From: Argentina anserina
Lineage: Eukaryota; Streptophyta; Magnoliopsida; Rosales; Rosaceae
Reading direction: 5' to 3'
NCBI RefSeq assembly: GCF_933775445.1
Contig: NC_065876.1
Location: 620,001-684,000, forward strand
Length of the DNA: 64,000 nucleotides
Shown: in pieces, positions 24,890 through 36,700 of the stretch
How positions within the stretch are numbered: position 1 is the stretch's first letter
How the letters are laid out: each line of letters starts with the position of its first letter
Translations under genes and position numbers: made by a program
Notes under the pieces: model-generated
Told to the model about the DNA's origin: nothing
What the model saw: the letters and a program-made list of their open reading frames with translations, nothing else
Databases searched by the model: none

Positions 24890-24898
24890 TTATTCATG

Positions 24899-26561
24899 CT
24901 ACACGCGGCCGCTAACTGTATAAACTAGGGACAGGTGGCTCCTTTACAACAAGCCTGTCACCTTACTAGGATCAATAATCAGACTCGATCAGTCGGTTTT
25001 AACCTTCGTAAATTTAACAAGTCCATTGAGGAGGGTTTGAGGTTATAGATGACTCTATATTACTGACACGTGCACACAGGTACCATAAAACAGAGGACAC
25101 CCACGCCTCTATAGCTGGTCGACTCACCAAACTATGAAGGAACATGCAGCGTGTGACTCACCTAAATAACCTAAATAAGGAGCTCCCTTACTTTTCTTTG
25201 ACTCCTTTAGTGTGGATTTGTTGCCAAGGACTATTTGGTCTATTTCTTCGAAAAGAAATTTGGTCTAAAAACACCAATTTCCTATTGAGGTTATGAGTTC
25301 GACCTCCAATCAATTCAATGTAGTATTTAAATATCATACAAAAATATAATAAACTGCATCTTGGATCTATATATCATAAGAAGATTGTCTCATTTCACGT
25401 ATTTTAAAGCTCAAAACCAAATCTGATGGAAAAATAAATGGTCCATATAATATGTGGGACAAACTAATTAATTTTATCATGAATTTATCTATACAATAGG
25501 AAAAGATACTTGGTCTATTAACACCAATGAAAACGACTATGATAGATACTTCGAGAATCAATTGGATCATCATAGGCAATAATAATTTATAGTTCATAAT
25601 TTAGCTCAATAATAATCATAAAATGTAGCAATTAGTTTCTTTTCTCAGTAGTCACACTCACCACATAATCAGTACTGATTAGATAGTGAAGACCATAGAA
25701 TATTATATCGATAGAGAAAGGCACTGATGGAAAAACACCACTTGATTGAGAAGTTGCCCTGGATCATTTAGGAAATTAATGGATCAAATCAACTCTTCAT
25801 TTTTGGTAAAAATAAAAAATAAAAAAAAAACAAAATCCATGATCCAACAAACTTTGCGAAGGCCACTCTCAGTCTTTCACACACTCACCAGTCACCACTT
25901 GCTCTTGTCCGAGGACAAAAATAGGAAATAAATAATTTGCCAATATCGAATCTGGTTGTTGAGTACTACCGGCCCCGAGATGATTCAGATCCCAATTGAA
26001 GATCCCAACCCAAAAAAAACATATATTCCCACGTGGCAGCGCACCACTCGTCCAAGTGATGTAAAACAAAATATTAATAGTTAGTAGTATTTTTTTATCT
26101 GTTATATTTGAACATGTGAATTTATTATACTAAAATTATAATTTAATATATTTTTATTATTTTATGAAATAAATTTTATGAGTATTAATAATTTTAAACT
26201 AGAATTTATAGTTTATAATATAAGATTTAAGACGTAGGATTTAAAATATTTAAGGATAATGTAAATGGTTTTAGAAAGAAATTTAAAATATTATTTGATA
26301 AAATAATTATAATATAATTGTCCTAATTAAATATTGGGCGTTAAATTGTGATCATACGTGGTGCTACAGTATCACCGAGAAATTTCTTGTCCGCTTCGCA
26401 GCTCCCGTTTTTCGCGCCTTCCCTGACTGTCGTGGGCCCGCAGTGAGTCCCGGCCGCCCGCCTAATCAATCAACGGCCTGTATTAAACAGCAAACGGCAA
26501 TTCCCAAAATAAAACCCTTGATTTAAAAAGAACTACGGAAATGCCATGGGCGGGGATTCAT
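24899..26561. other. Intergenic DNA upstream of PEAMT
   Basis: No gene seen. It is very AT-rich at 26070-26340, then abruptly GC-richer from about 26350 toward the PEAMT promoter. Confidence 0.5.
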
Positions 26562-26570
26562 CTATAAAAA
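26562..26570 (+). promoter_or_regulatory. Probable TATA box of PEAMT
   Basis: CTATAAAAA lies about 70 nt before the upstream ORF and 258 nt before the main ATG. Transcription would start near 26595-26605 (inference). Confidence 0.6.
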
Positions 26571-26639
26571 GACTGGTCCGAGAGAGCAACTGAAAGTCAC
26601 ATAGAAATCGGAGGAAGGAAGAGCTGAGGTGGAAGGCTA

Positions 26640-26717
26640 ATGCAGCAGAGAGGGAGATCAGAGAACCGCAGATCAAGGAGCTTTTCCAGATCACGCATTG
26701 CCGTTGAGGGTTCTTAA
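26640..26717 (+). promoter_or_regulatory. Conserved-type upstream ORF in the PEAMT leader (25 codons)
   Basis: ATG at 26640, TAA at 26715-26717, giving a 25-residue peptide. It starts MQQRGRSENRRSRS and is rich in Arg and Ser. Arabidopsis XIPOTL1/NMT1 carries a phylogenetically conserved 25-residue uORF (uORF30) that mediates translational repression by phosphocholine (established). The same length, place and gene make this its likely equivalent. The stop lies 110 nt before the main start, so reinitiation or stalling are both possible. I have not compared the peptides residue by residue. Confidence 0.8.
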
Positions 26718-26827
26718 ATAGCGCCGGCCATCCTCTTCATTCTCGTTTCCGTTTCCCCCCTACAACTAACTTCGGTTACTATCTCATCCGATATTCTCTG
26801 CTCACGCACACACGGCCAACTTGGACA

Positions 26828-29800
26828 ATGGCGACTGCTAATGGAAACGGTAAGGGGTTTTGTGTTGAACCTAAGAGTTTGATTTGGATCTGTGAGAGTG
26901 TGTGTGGAGTTGGATTGTGATTTGAATTGTTCGTGTTTTGTGGTGTATGTAGGAAAAGAGCGAGTGATACAGAAGAGTTACTGGGAGGAGAACTCGACGG
27001 AGTTGACCGTCGAGTCTATGATGCTCGACTCCAAAGCCTCTGATCTCGACAGAGAAGAGCGGCCTGAGGTAGTTTTTGTTTATCTATATTTCTCTGCTCT
27101 TGAATTTTAATTTTGACGTGTAACCACATAAAATGAATTTTATATGGAAAAATGATATTTAACGGAATTGGATTTGAGAACGAGATCACGTAGTGATGAA
27201 GAGAATCGAATCATTTACCTATGAACCAATATGCGAAAGGCTTATTAAATCTCGACTGTGTTTAACCAAATGACAAGTGAGCATGGAGTGACATGAAATG
27301 AAAACAAACGGAAGAACTTCCATAATCAAATGAACAGCTACAGATATTGTTCTTGAAATGAATTAGTATTTCGGTTTTTATTATCAGTATTATGTGCGTC
27401 AACATAGTAATCAGGTTTAACTGGTTCACATCAGGTGCTTGCCATGCTCCCGAACTATGAGGGTAAATCGGTTTTGGAGCTGGGAGCTGGGATTGGTCGT
27501 TTCACTGGTGAATTAGCCCAAAAGGCTGGTCAGCTCATTGCAATGGACTTTATTAACAATGTGATAAAGAAGGTACTGTTCGTTACGAAGATTATCTGTT
27601 TTGTTTGCACACAGTGATGTTGAGCATACTATTCTTTGTAAGTATTGAACTTTTGATATGCTATCTATAGAATGAAAGCATCAATGGACACCATAAGAAT
27701 GTCAAGTTCATGTGCGCTGATGTGACATCCCCCGACCTGAAGATCTCTGATGAATCAGTGGATTTGATATTCTCAAACTGGCTCCTTATGTATCTCTCTG
27801 ACACGGAGGTAATTTTTCTAGGCACCTGTTATTTCCATTCCTAAAATTTCAAGTTAGTGCTATACCCCTTTGTGCTCTTTCTTGTCTGCTGCCATGAGTA
27901 CATTAAGGACATACTATGATAGCATACTAACATTTCCTTTTACTGCTCTTAGACTTGGGGACTTTACTATTATTATCTATGTGTGTGAAATTTTATCTCT
28001 TGTTCATGCTTTTTGATCATTTGCAATTTCTTATCTGGCGTCCTATTGTTGATCTAATCAAAATTTATTTACACTTTCAGGTGGAGAATTTGGCCGCAAG
28101 GATGATGAAATGGCTGAAGGTTGGTGGATACATTTTCTTCAGAGAATCTTGTTTCCACCAATCTGGAGACTCTAAGCGAAAATACAACCCAACCCATTAC
28201 CGAGAACCCCGATTTTACAGCAAGGTCAGTCCCCTCTACTTTCTTCACAATTTTTTGAGGTTCGCAATTTTGTTGAGTGATAAATATGGAAAGATATTGT
28301 TTTCTGAGATTCCTGCAATGCTGGCCTCCTGCAGGTCTTTAAGGAATGCCATATGCGTGATGAATCTGGGAATTACTTTGAACTCTCTCTTGTTAGCTGC
28401 AAATGTATTGGAGCTTATGTTCGGAACAAAAAGAATCAAAATCAGGTATATGAAATTAGAAAACCTTAGAATTAGTAAATCTCCTTTCATGCTACTGATA
28501 GAGGCTGACTAGCAAGATGCTTGTTTTACTACAGATATGCTGGATCTGGCAGAAGGTCGCTTCCCATAATGATAGAGGGTTCCAGCAGTTCTTAGATAAT
28601 GTCCAGTACAAGAATAATGGCATATTACGATATGAGCGTGTCTTTGGACGGGGATTTGTGAGCACAGGAGGCATTGGTAATGACTCGTCGTCAATTCTGT
28701 GTTTTTCTGCTTCAACACATATGCTAGAGAAACAAAAGCCTAAATTTTCCACAACTTCATATACATATATTGAAAAGAAAAATACTGTATTTAACTGTTT
28801 TGTTTGAGTGGAATTTCATTGGCCAAATTGCTAAGCACTTGTGCAATTTTTGAATTAGATTCTTGCATCAGAGTTTTAAATAGTAAGAATGTACTGTAGC
28901 AGTATAACCTTCTATTTCTGAGTGGTCCTATCTCTTTTGAGCAGAGACAACTAAGGAATTTGTGGCGAAGTTGGACCTTAAGCCTGGCCAGAGGGTTTTA
29001 GATGTTGGCTGTGGAATTGGGGGAGGCGACTTTTACATGGCCAATACCTTTGATGTTGAGGTTGTTGGCATTGACCTCTCTGTAAACATGATTTCCTTTG
29101 CCCTTGAACAATCTATTGGACTCAAATGCGCTGTTGAGTTTGAAGTTGCGGATTGCACCACAAAAACATACCCAGACAACAGCTTTGATGTGATATACAG
29201 CCGCGACACAATTTTACACATTCAAGTAAGATCCCATTTTTCCTGAGACCTTTGCAATGAAAGAGAATATATTGTCACTTTACCAGACTGATAAAATCTC
29301 AAAGTAGACTGTTACTTATGACTCGGATGAAATTGAAAAAAAAAATTGCAGGACAAGCCTGCACTATTCCGATCCTTTTACAAGTGGTTGAAGCCAGGAG
29401 GTAAAGTTCTCATCACTGACTACTGTAGGAGTTCTGGAACTCCGTCCGCAGAGTTTGCTGAGTACATAAAGCAAAGAGGATATGACCTCCATGATGTAAA
29501 AGCATATGGTCAGGTAAGCACCTATTGGTCTCCGCTCAACCCACTCATTTATTCTTAGACAGGAAATAATACATGTATGGTTACACTAATGTCAGATGCT
29601 TACGGATGCTGGTTTTGTTGATGTCATTGCTGAGGATCGTACTGATCAGGTCTGCATAGTGCAATGATATTTCCTTGTCTTTGTGATTAACTATTTGTGG
29701 GTTTGAGCTTGTCAAACTGATACCAAATTGTTTCGTGGCACATGTAGTTCATAAGAGTTCTGCAGCGGGAATTAAGTGCTGTTGAGAAGGACAGGGATGC

Positions 29801-30007
29801 ATTCATTAAGGACTTTTCTGAAGTGAGTATCCTCGTTTCTCTGTGAAATTGAAATTCAATGATAGTTATATTCATGATTATCTGATTATTTTGCAATCAA
29901 AACATATTTAGGAGGACTACAATGACATAGTTGGTGGATGGAAGGCCAAGCTGGTTAGAACTAACTCAGGAGAGCAGAAGTGGGGCCTCTTCATTGCCAA
30001 GAAATGA
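26828..30007 (+). CDS. NMT1: Phosphoethanolamine N-methyltransferase (PEAMT/XIPOTL1)
   Basis: Catalyses S-adenosylmethionine-dependent methylation of phosphoethanolamine to phosphocholine, the committed route to phosphatidylcholine and, in some plants, glycine betaine; cytosolic. Twelve exons: 26828-26849, 26953-27068, 27435-27572, 27671-27808, 28081-28224, 28335-28445, 28535-28676, 28945-29225, 29352-29513, 29596-29649, 29748-29822, 29912-30007. Total 1,479 nt, 492 aa, the normal length. It has the tandem methyltransferase layout of plant enzymes. The first SAM site is VLELGAGIG (about 59-67), followed by [11 protein letters not shown]. The second is [11 protein letters not shown] (288-298), followed by [13 protein letters not shown] and [14 protein letters not shown]. 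All introns are GT-AG and all frames join. By sequence and place it is the NMT1/NMT3 type; the exact orthologue among NMT1-3 is not decided. Confidence 0.96.
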
Positions 30008-30828
30008 TTATTCACCTCAAGTTTTGCATCTGCAAATGCAATATTGTGCTTGAGTTAGATTTGCATCTCTGAAAAACATTGTACTCAGTTGTTTTTTTTT
30101 TTTTATCAAAATTGTATTCAGTTGTTGGTGTGTTTAGTTTAGACACGGTATCATCTTAAACTATTAGTGTTTGAACTTTTACCATCTTATAATAAAGGAA
30201 TTGGTGTTTTTGTTTGCTCATTTTGTATTTAAACCTCTGCATCAAATTCACTCTTTGCCTGATTTAAATCGCCTTCCTTCATTTGATCAGTCTCAGACCC
30301 TTGGTTTCAGGGAAAATTTGCAGTTGTTCTCACTTTGTGTCTTGTTTTAAGACACAGCTTCTGCTGACATAATAATTCTGAGATTATTGTTTACTAGTGA
30401 ATAATGAGCACTGTTCCAGTGAATATATGCCAAAATTTTTCATTCAAAACCATGTAAGATCAGCTCTTCAAAGTCACTCCACTCCAGCCTATAAATCATT
30501 GCTGTTTCTGTTGCTATTCTCTGCACACAACTTGACTGAGTATTCATATTCATATTCTGTACTTGATTATACACTAAACTGCATTTTGATAGAGATATTC
30601 GATTTTGTCGGTGTATTTTTATTATTTGTATGAGAGGTTTAATAAAAAATAAACAAAAATTACACTGAACTGCAATTCATTCAAGACAACTGCAATACCA
30701 GAAGGTATATATATCACTGAATATTTTGCCGGTGCACTATTGTCCTCTACATTAGAACTTCTATGTATATATATACATATATACAACATACAATGTTAGA
30801 AAATTAACTCGAACAAGCATTGTGAGTA
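30008..30828. other. Convergent 3' region between PEAMT and the EamA gene
   Basis: It holds the two facing 3' UTRs. A T11 run at about 30092-30102 and AATAAA-like signals near 30190 (AATAAAGG) fit PEAMT polyadenylation. No other gene is seen. Confidence 0.5.
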
Positions 30829-32665
30829 TCACTTTGAGAAATCTGTTAAATCCTTTTTGGACCTGACAACTAATGGAGAAGTAGACAGACCATTTTGTAA
30901 TTTCTGGTTAACTGGAACCCTTAGGAGATCACCTTTCTCCCTGCTCTCTTCATGAACTATAAGTTCTTCAGATGTCGAGGACCCAAATATCTGCACCACT
31001 AAGCTTCCACCTAAAGTAAAATGCATCCGGTTAAGTTCCAGAGGAAATCTACACTTTTTGATGTTGTTCTCTAATTTTGATCAATTTCTGTCATTGCATG
31101 AAGGTTCTTACAAAGCTAAATAACAAGATGGAGAGACAGACTCACCAAGCACAAGTGCAGCACCAAACCATCCAAGTGCTCCCCATCTTTCACCAAGAAG
31201 AAACCATGCAAATCCAGCTCCCCACAGTGGCTCCAACCCATATATTATGGCTGTTTCTGTTGCTGAAACATCGCGCATCGCTGTGATCTGTTGTCATCAA
31301 CAACTTATATCAGGATTCAACATATAATGATCACTGAACCACATTGCATGCATACCAGTCCAGTGGCTTTAAGAACCATCAAACTAGTGCTAAAGATTCA
31401 GTCTGTTCAACAACTGTACCTCAATCCATAAGCAGAGCCCAGTTGAAAATGCACCAGTATACAGTGCAGGTATCCATGGAAATGCAACAAGCCAATCCCA
31501 CATCTCTATCCACGTCCATGTTAATTGGTTGGAACTTTCGACACCATCAAACCACCCTCCAATGAAAACCCAGATTATGGATAAGAAAGCCACAACACAG
31601 ACCTACATACACCATGGAATTGTTTAAGCACAAGACTAGGAAAACTAAACTGTCCAGAGAGAAAATGGATAACTTGCAAGTTGCATTGACTACCTCATAT
31701 CCGAGAATTGCTAAATAGCTCTCCTTCTTTGTGCTTCGAGATATATGCTCAGTTCTAAGCATGTGAATTCCGAAAAATATCGCACTCAAGAAGTTAAAGA
31801 GATCTCCAACCTGTTCAAAATCAAGTAGAACATGTTACAGCTTTTCTGATCCCCTAAGATTATTATTAAGGCCAAAGCATCAAGAACATAACCATTGAGT
31901 GCTTACTTGTGGAGGTGATCCGCTGCATTCCAGCATACCAACCCCAAGAGCAGACATGAGAACTCCAAACCAGGTTCTAGCAGGTATGGTTGATCCTAAC
32001 AAGCCATCAAGCAAAGGTACCACAATAACCTGTAGAAATTTATCTGCAAGATTCAATAAGATGTACTAAACTTGATTTCAAAAACACATGTATATAGCTC
32101 AAAGTTGATTATAGTTTGCTTACTGTGAAGAGGGAAATAAACGATGCACGGCCAGCATCAGATGTAAGTAGACCAAGTGCCTCGAGTAGGTAGCCTAGAC
32201 TGATCCAGAATCCTAACTCAATTCCTGCATTTCGAGTCTGAACATCACCTCTTGATCGAAACACGAATGGAAGAAATGGAATTGCTGACATGATAAACCG
32301 AACCGCTGAGAAGGCTGCTGGGTTCATGATAGCTTCAACTTCCTTAATAACTGGAATGTCACTAGCTGCATTTCAATCACAATATTTTTCATAGAAATTT
32401 GGGACTTCAGATACTTCAACATAATATGATACTACTTCAATACAGTATGCAAGTAGAATCTTTAACTAACAGAGTGAGACAACACAGATTTTCAATTCAT
32501 TAAGGCATAAATAATATAACTAACAGAGGGGATTTTTGTCTCACAATATCAGTATATTAAATTTTGTTCATGCAAACCAGATCAGCTAAATTTAGCAACC
32601 CTTTACTATGTTCACAAGAAAAATTGTTCCAGGAAAAAGATACATACCATAGACAATTGTGATTG
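30829..32665 (-). pseudogene. EamA/DMT transporter, exon 1 tail plus exons 2-7 (split gene, 3' part)
   Basis: This is the membrane part of a ten-helix drug/metabolite transporter (EamA family, two repeated domains), likely in the plastid envelope because the 5' part encodes a transit-like peptide. Pieces on the minus strand: the last 18 nt of exon 1 (32665-32648, before donor GTATGT), then exons 32365-32124, 32029-31907, 31810-31694, 31602-31420, 31287-31146 and 31010-30829. First EamA domain: NPAAFSAVRFIMSAIPFLPF, then LGYLLEALGL and TSDAGRASFISLFTVIVVP. Second: ILGYEVVCVVAFLSIIW, ATETAIIYGLEPLWGAG and LLGERWGALGW. It ends in a polar tail. Joined to 38543-38111, the gene would encode 479 aa. 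A chromovirus separates the two parts inside exon 1, so this allele is probably null. The substrate is unknown. Confidence 0.82.
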
Positions 32666-32670
32666 CATTG

Positions 32671-32935
32671 TGTTAAGATCACTTCTATCAGACCCACGAC
32701 ATAGCCCAGAACTATGTCTCTTCCTTGTTGATCCATTAGACCCAAAGAGTAGTAGCTAGCTGTTATCTTGTCTTGACACGATGGTGGTCCTGTACCACGT
32801 GTCTTGCGTTCTCTTCAGCAAGAGATGGAATGCCATCTACTTATTCTGTATCTTGCAACCCTTCTGGGCATGAATGAAATGAATCCCTTTTGAATTTCCC
32901 TTTCTCTTTCCCTAGTTATAGATTGGTTCCTATCA
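32671..32935 (+). repeat. Chromovirus 5' LTR
   Basis: 265 bp, TGTTAAGATC...TTCCTATCA, matching 37846-38110 at all but one position found by eye. Confidence 0.93.
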
Positions 32936-32959
32936 TCTTGGTATCAGAGACCTCTTTCG

Positions 32960-33736
32960 ATGAGAGGCCTCCAAGTTTCCTCCAACTACCACTCTCGCAC
33001 ACCACCTCTACCCCCATCTCCGACAACAATTACCACCACACCGCTGCCACCACCTTCCCCACCCCACAGCCCTCCCGCTCAGTCGCTCCGTTTGGATGAG
33101 CCATATACTGCGTTTCAGGCCTCTGTGGACTTGATTCACACTCAACAAGAGGACCTGCACCACCGAGTCGACGTCCTCACCCAGAGCATCGCCAACATGT
33201 CGCAACAAACAGCAGCCTTCCAACAGATGCTCTCCCATCGCCTCGAACCCACCCCGGGGAGTTCTACTGCGCCCACGACCGTCCCAACCACTTCCCAGCT
33301 GGCTCCTAATACTCCGGCAACGACCGCATCTATCACGCCTTCCACGGCGCCGCCGCCACAGTCATGGCTCACTTTCGGCTCGGTTCCCCCTTACCTGACT
33401 GGTTCAACCCTCCTTCCACGCCGCCGACTGACCCACCCACTTGGGTTGCCGGACCTAGCCGAGGTCCTACCTCCACGGGCGCCACCCCTCCCTACTCAGC
33501 TCCACCCACTTATTCCACCCCTCCACATCATTCACCCTTCCAGCAGCAACATCCACCCATCATTCACCAGCACGGACCAGGACCGACTCCGTATCCTCAG
33601 CAACACCCCTATGAGTATCACTATCGACCGCCACGGATGGAATTACCTCGCTTTTACGGGGAAGATGCACTGGGCTGGTTCAACATGGCTGAACGTTATC
33701 TCCAGACGCAGCGAGTTCCTCCAGCCGATCATGTAG
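32960..33736 (+). CDS. gag: Chromovirus gag N-terminal frame, shifted from the main frame
   Basis: The first ATG after the primer site (32960) opens a frame with a proline/threonine-rich start, then a helical, glutamine-rich segment (LDEPYTAFQASVDLIHTQQE...NMSQQTAAFQQML) like the N-terminus of plant chromoviral Gag. The remainder of Gag, with the capsid domain, is in another frame that opens at 33364. The two overlap to 33736. Beyond about 33400 the present frame looks out of phase (low-complexity Pro/His reading). A one-base indel around 33365-33420, where a C5 run lies near 33390, is the simplest explanation; programmed frameshifting is possible but unsupported. Confidence 0.6.
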   Translation: MRGLQVSSNYHSRTPPLPPSPTTITTTPLPPPSPPHSPPAQSLRLDEPYTAFQASVDLIHTQQEDLHHRVDVLTQSIANMSQQTAAFQQMLSHRLEPTPGSSTAPTTVPTTSQLAPNTPATTASITPSTAPPPQSWLTFGSVPPYLTGSTLLPRRRLTHPLGLPDLAEVLPPRAPPLPTQLHPLIPPLHIIHPSSSNIHPSFTSTDQDRLRILSNTPMSITIDRHGWNYLAFTGKMHWAGSTWLNVISRRSEFLQPIM

Positions 33737-36700
33737 CCACCGTCGCCTCTTTTTTTGGACCCGACGCTTGTATGTGGATGAGTTATTTTGAGCAACGCAA
33801 CCCACATGCTACATGGGCTTGCTTTGCCTCGGCTTTTTTGGAGCATTTCAGCGCTGGCACAGATACTGATTTCCACACCGCCCTCACTCGGCTCCAGCAA
33901 ACTGCATCTGTGGACGAGTTTATTAAAGCGTTCACCAAATTATCTTGCCGCGCGGCCGGGTGGACCGACGCACAACTCCTTCCATTATTTCTCGGTGGGT
34001 TGAAGCCGGATCTCCAATTCGACGTCGCCGCCCTTGAGCCCCGGTCTCTGTCACATGCTCAGCGTTTGGCCCGACGGTTTGAGCTGAAACAATCTCTCCT
34101 ACGTGCTGCTCGCCTATCCCGGCCACACACGTGGCAAACCAACACTCGCTCTGGCACATACACCCAAAATCCTCCTGCTCCAACCCCACAACAAAACCCA
34201 TCCCACCTCATCCAGCCACAATCAAACTCCCCATCCCATTCTCAGTCGACTGCCACGTCGTTCCGACCTCGCCTTACTGGTCCCTATAGGTCGTGGCCTG
34301 ACAAGGACCACCGCGAGCGCAGAGCCCAGGGACTTTGCCACAGTTGCGATGAGGTCTGGCACAAGCACCATGTTTGTAAGAAACCAGTGTTGGCGTTACT
34401 GGAGTGCCCATTGTTAGAGAGCACACCACTGACCCAAGATACACCAGAGCCAGAACCAGACTCTGATTCCGACATCACCCCGCTCCACGCCATCACCACC
34501 ACCACTATGGGTGAGATGATGCGTTTCATGGGTACCATTGATAACCACCCTATCAATGTTTTTGTCGACTGCGGCGCGGCTATGAATTGCCTCCATCCTG
34601 AGGTGGCTCGTCGATTGGGTCTTACAATTGAGGCTTCCGTCGACTTGTGTTTTACTTCAGCCACCGGTCATACGGTGCGCCCTACCGGCCGCGCTATTAA
34701 TGTGCATCTCCAAATCCAGAGCTACAACTTACAGACTTCTTTCCTCTTGTTGGCTGTTCCAGGTTGTGACTTAGTCCTCGGTGCCGAGTGGTTTGACACC
34801 TTGGGCCTTCTGGGTTGGCACTTCAGAGACAAGGTTATGATGTTTACGGTGGACGGCGTGACTCACATTTTACAGGGAATACGAAACCGACCTACCCCAC
34901 CCTTAGACCAGTCCTCCCTCCTGGCCATCATGTCCTCGGCCCAACTGGACCCTAGCACTCCACCATCAGGCCCAAATGTTTCCCCCATGGCACAATACGA
35001 CCCAGAAATTTCACACTTACTGGCCCAATTTCATACCTTATTTGAACCCCCCACTTCCCTGCCCCCCTCCAGACCCCATGACCACAGAATTCCATTGCTC
35101 CCCAATACAGGCCCAATCAATGTTCGACCATATCGCTACCCCCACTCCCAAAAGGCCGAACTTGAGGCTCAAGTGGAAGACATGCTTACCAATGGGCTTA
35201 TTCGCCCGAGTCGGAGCCCTTTTTCTTCCCCGGTTTTGTTGGTTCGTAAGAAGGAAGGCACGTGGAGGTTTTGTGTTGATTACCGTGCTCTCAATAAGGT
35301 CACCGTAAAGGACCGTTTCCCAATTCCGGTCGTCGATGAGTTGCTTGATGAATTACATGGTGCTCATTTTTTCACCAAGCTTGATCTCCGGTCCGGGTAC
35401 CACCAAATCCGTATGCATGAAGATGACATTCCAAAAACGGCCTTTCGCACCCATGACGGCCACTTTGAATTCGTGGTAATGCCCTTCGGACTCTCTAATG
35501 CTCCTTCTACTTTTCAAGCCCTCATGAATGACTTATTACACCCGTTTTTGAGGAAAGGAGTACTTGTGTTTTTTGATGATATATTGGTGTATAGTTCGGA
35601 TTTTGAGTCCCATCTCACTCTCCTCACCGAGGTCTTCCACATCCTCGTCACTAACCACTTGAAGTTGAAGCTCTCCAAATGTTCATTTGCGCAAACATCA
35701 GTGAATTATCTGGGCCATATCATATCACATGAGGGCGTGGCTATGGATCCTGACAAGGTAAATTGCTTGCAGGAATGGCCTAAACCACAGACAATTAAAG
35801 GGCTTCGTGGGTTCTTAGGCCTTGCAGGCTACTATAGGCGTTTTGTTAAGAATTTTGGGCTCATAGCCCAACCCCTCACCTCCATGCTCAAGAAAGACAA
35901 TTTTCTGTGGAACCCCCAGGCCGAAGATGCTTTTGAACGCCTTAAAGTTGCAGTCACCACCGCCCCGGTTCTAGCCATGCCGGATTTCTCCTTACCCTTC
36001 GTGATAGAAACTGACGCAAGTGGCCTCGGGATAGGAGCGGTCCTCTCCCAACAACAACACCCAATAGCTTTCCTCAGTCAAAGCCTTTCTGCCCGTAATC
36101 AGTCTCTTCCGATCTACGAGAAAGAAATGCGGGCTATCATGTTTGCGGTTGAGAAATGGCGGCCATATCTTTTGGGTCATCAGTTCACTATCATCACTGA
36201 TCATAAAACCCTGAAACACCTCTTGGATCAGAGGATTTCTACTCCGGCACAACACAAGTGGCTCTCAAAGCTTCTCGGATACGATTATCGGATTGAATAC
36301 AGGGCTGGGCACCTCAATCCGGTCGCCGACGCGCTTTCACGCCGCCATGAACTGTTCGCCCTCCAATCGGTGTCCTCCCCCATTTGTGACAGTGTGGCTC
36401 AGATCCATCAAGCTTGTTTGCGCGACCCAGAATGTCAGCTTCTTTCACAGGCTCTTCTTGAAGGGAAACCAACCCGGAAAGGTTTCAAATTATTGAACAA
36501 TCAGCTACTGTATAAGGACCGTTGGTTTGTTCCGGAGACGTCGGAATGGCGGGCCAAGATTCTCAACGAGTTCCATTCCTCCCTGGAAGCCGGGCATTCG
36601 GGGTACTTGCGCACCTTAGTCCGTTTGTCGCGCAACTTTCGTTGGCCTGGTATGAGGAAGGATGTAAAGACTTTCATTGCTCACTGTGACCAGTGTCAGC

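Noticed and set aside
26546..26593. Second small ORF (15 codons, MGGDSSIKR...) before PEAMT
   Set aside because: The TATA box lies inside it, so it is probably upstream of the transcription start.
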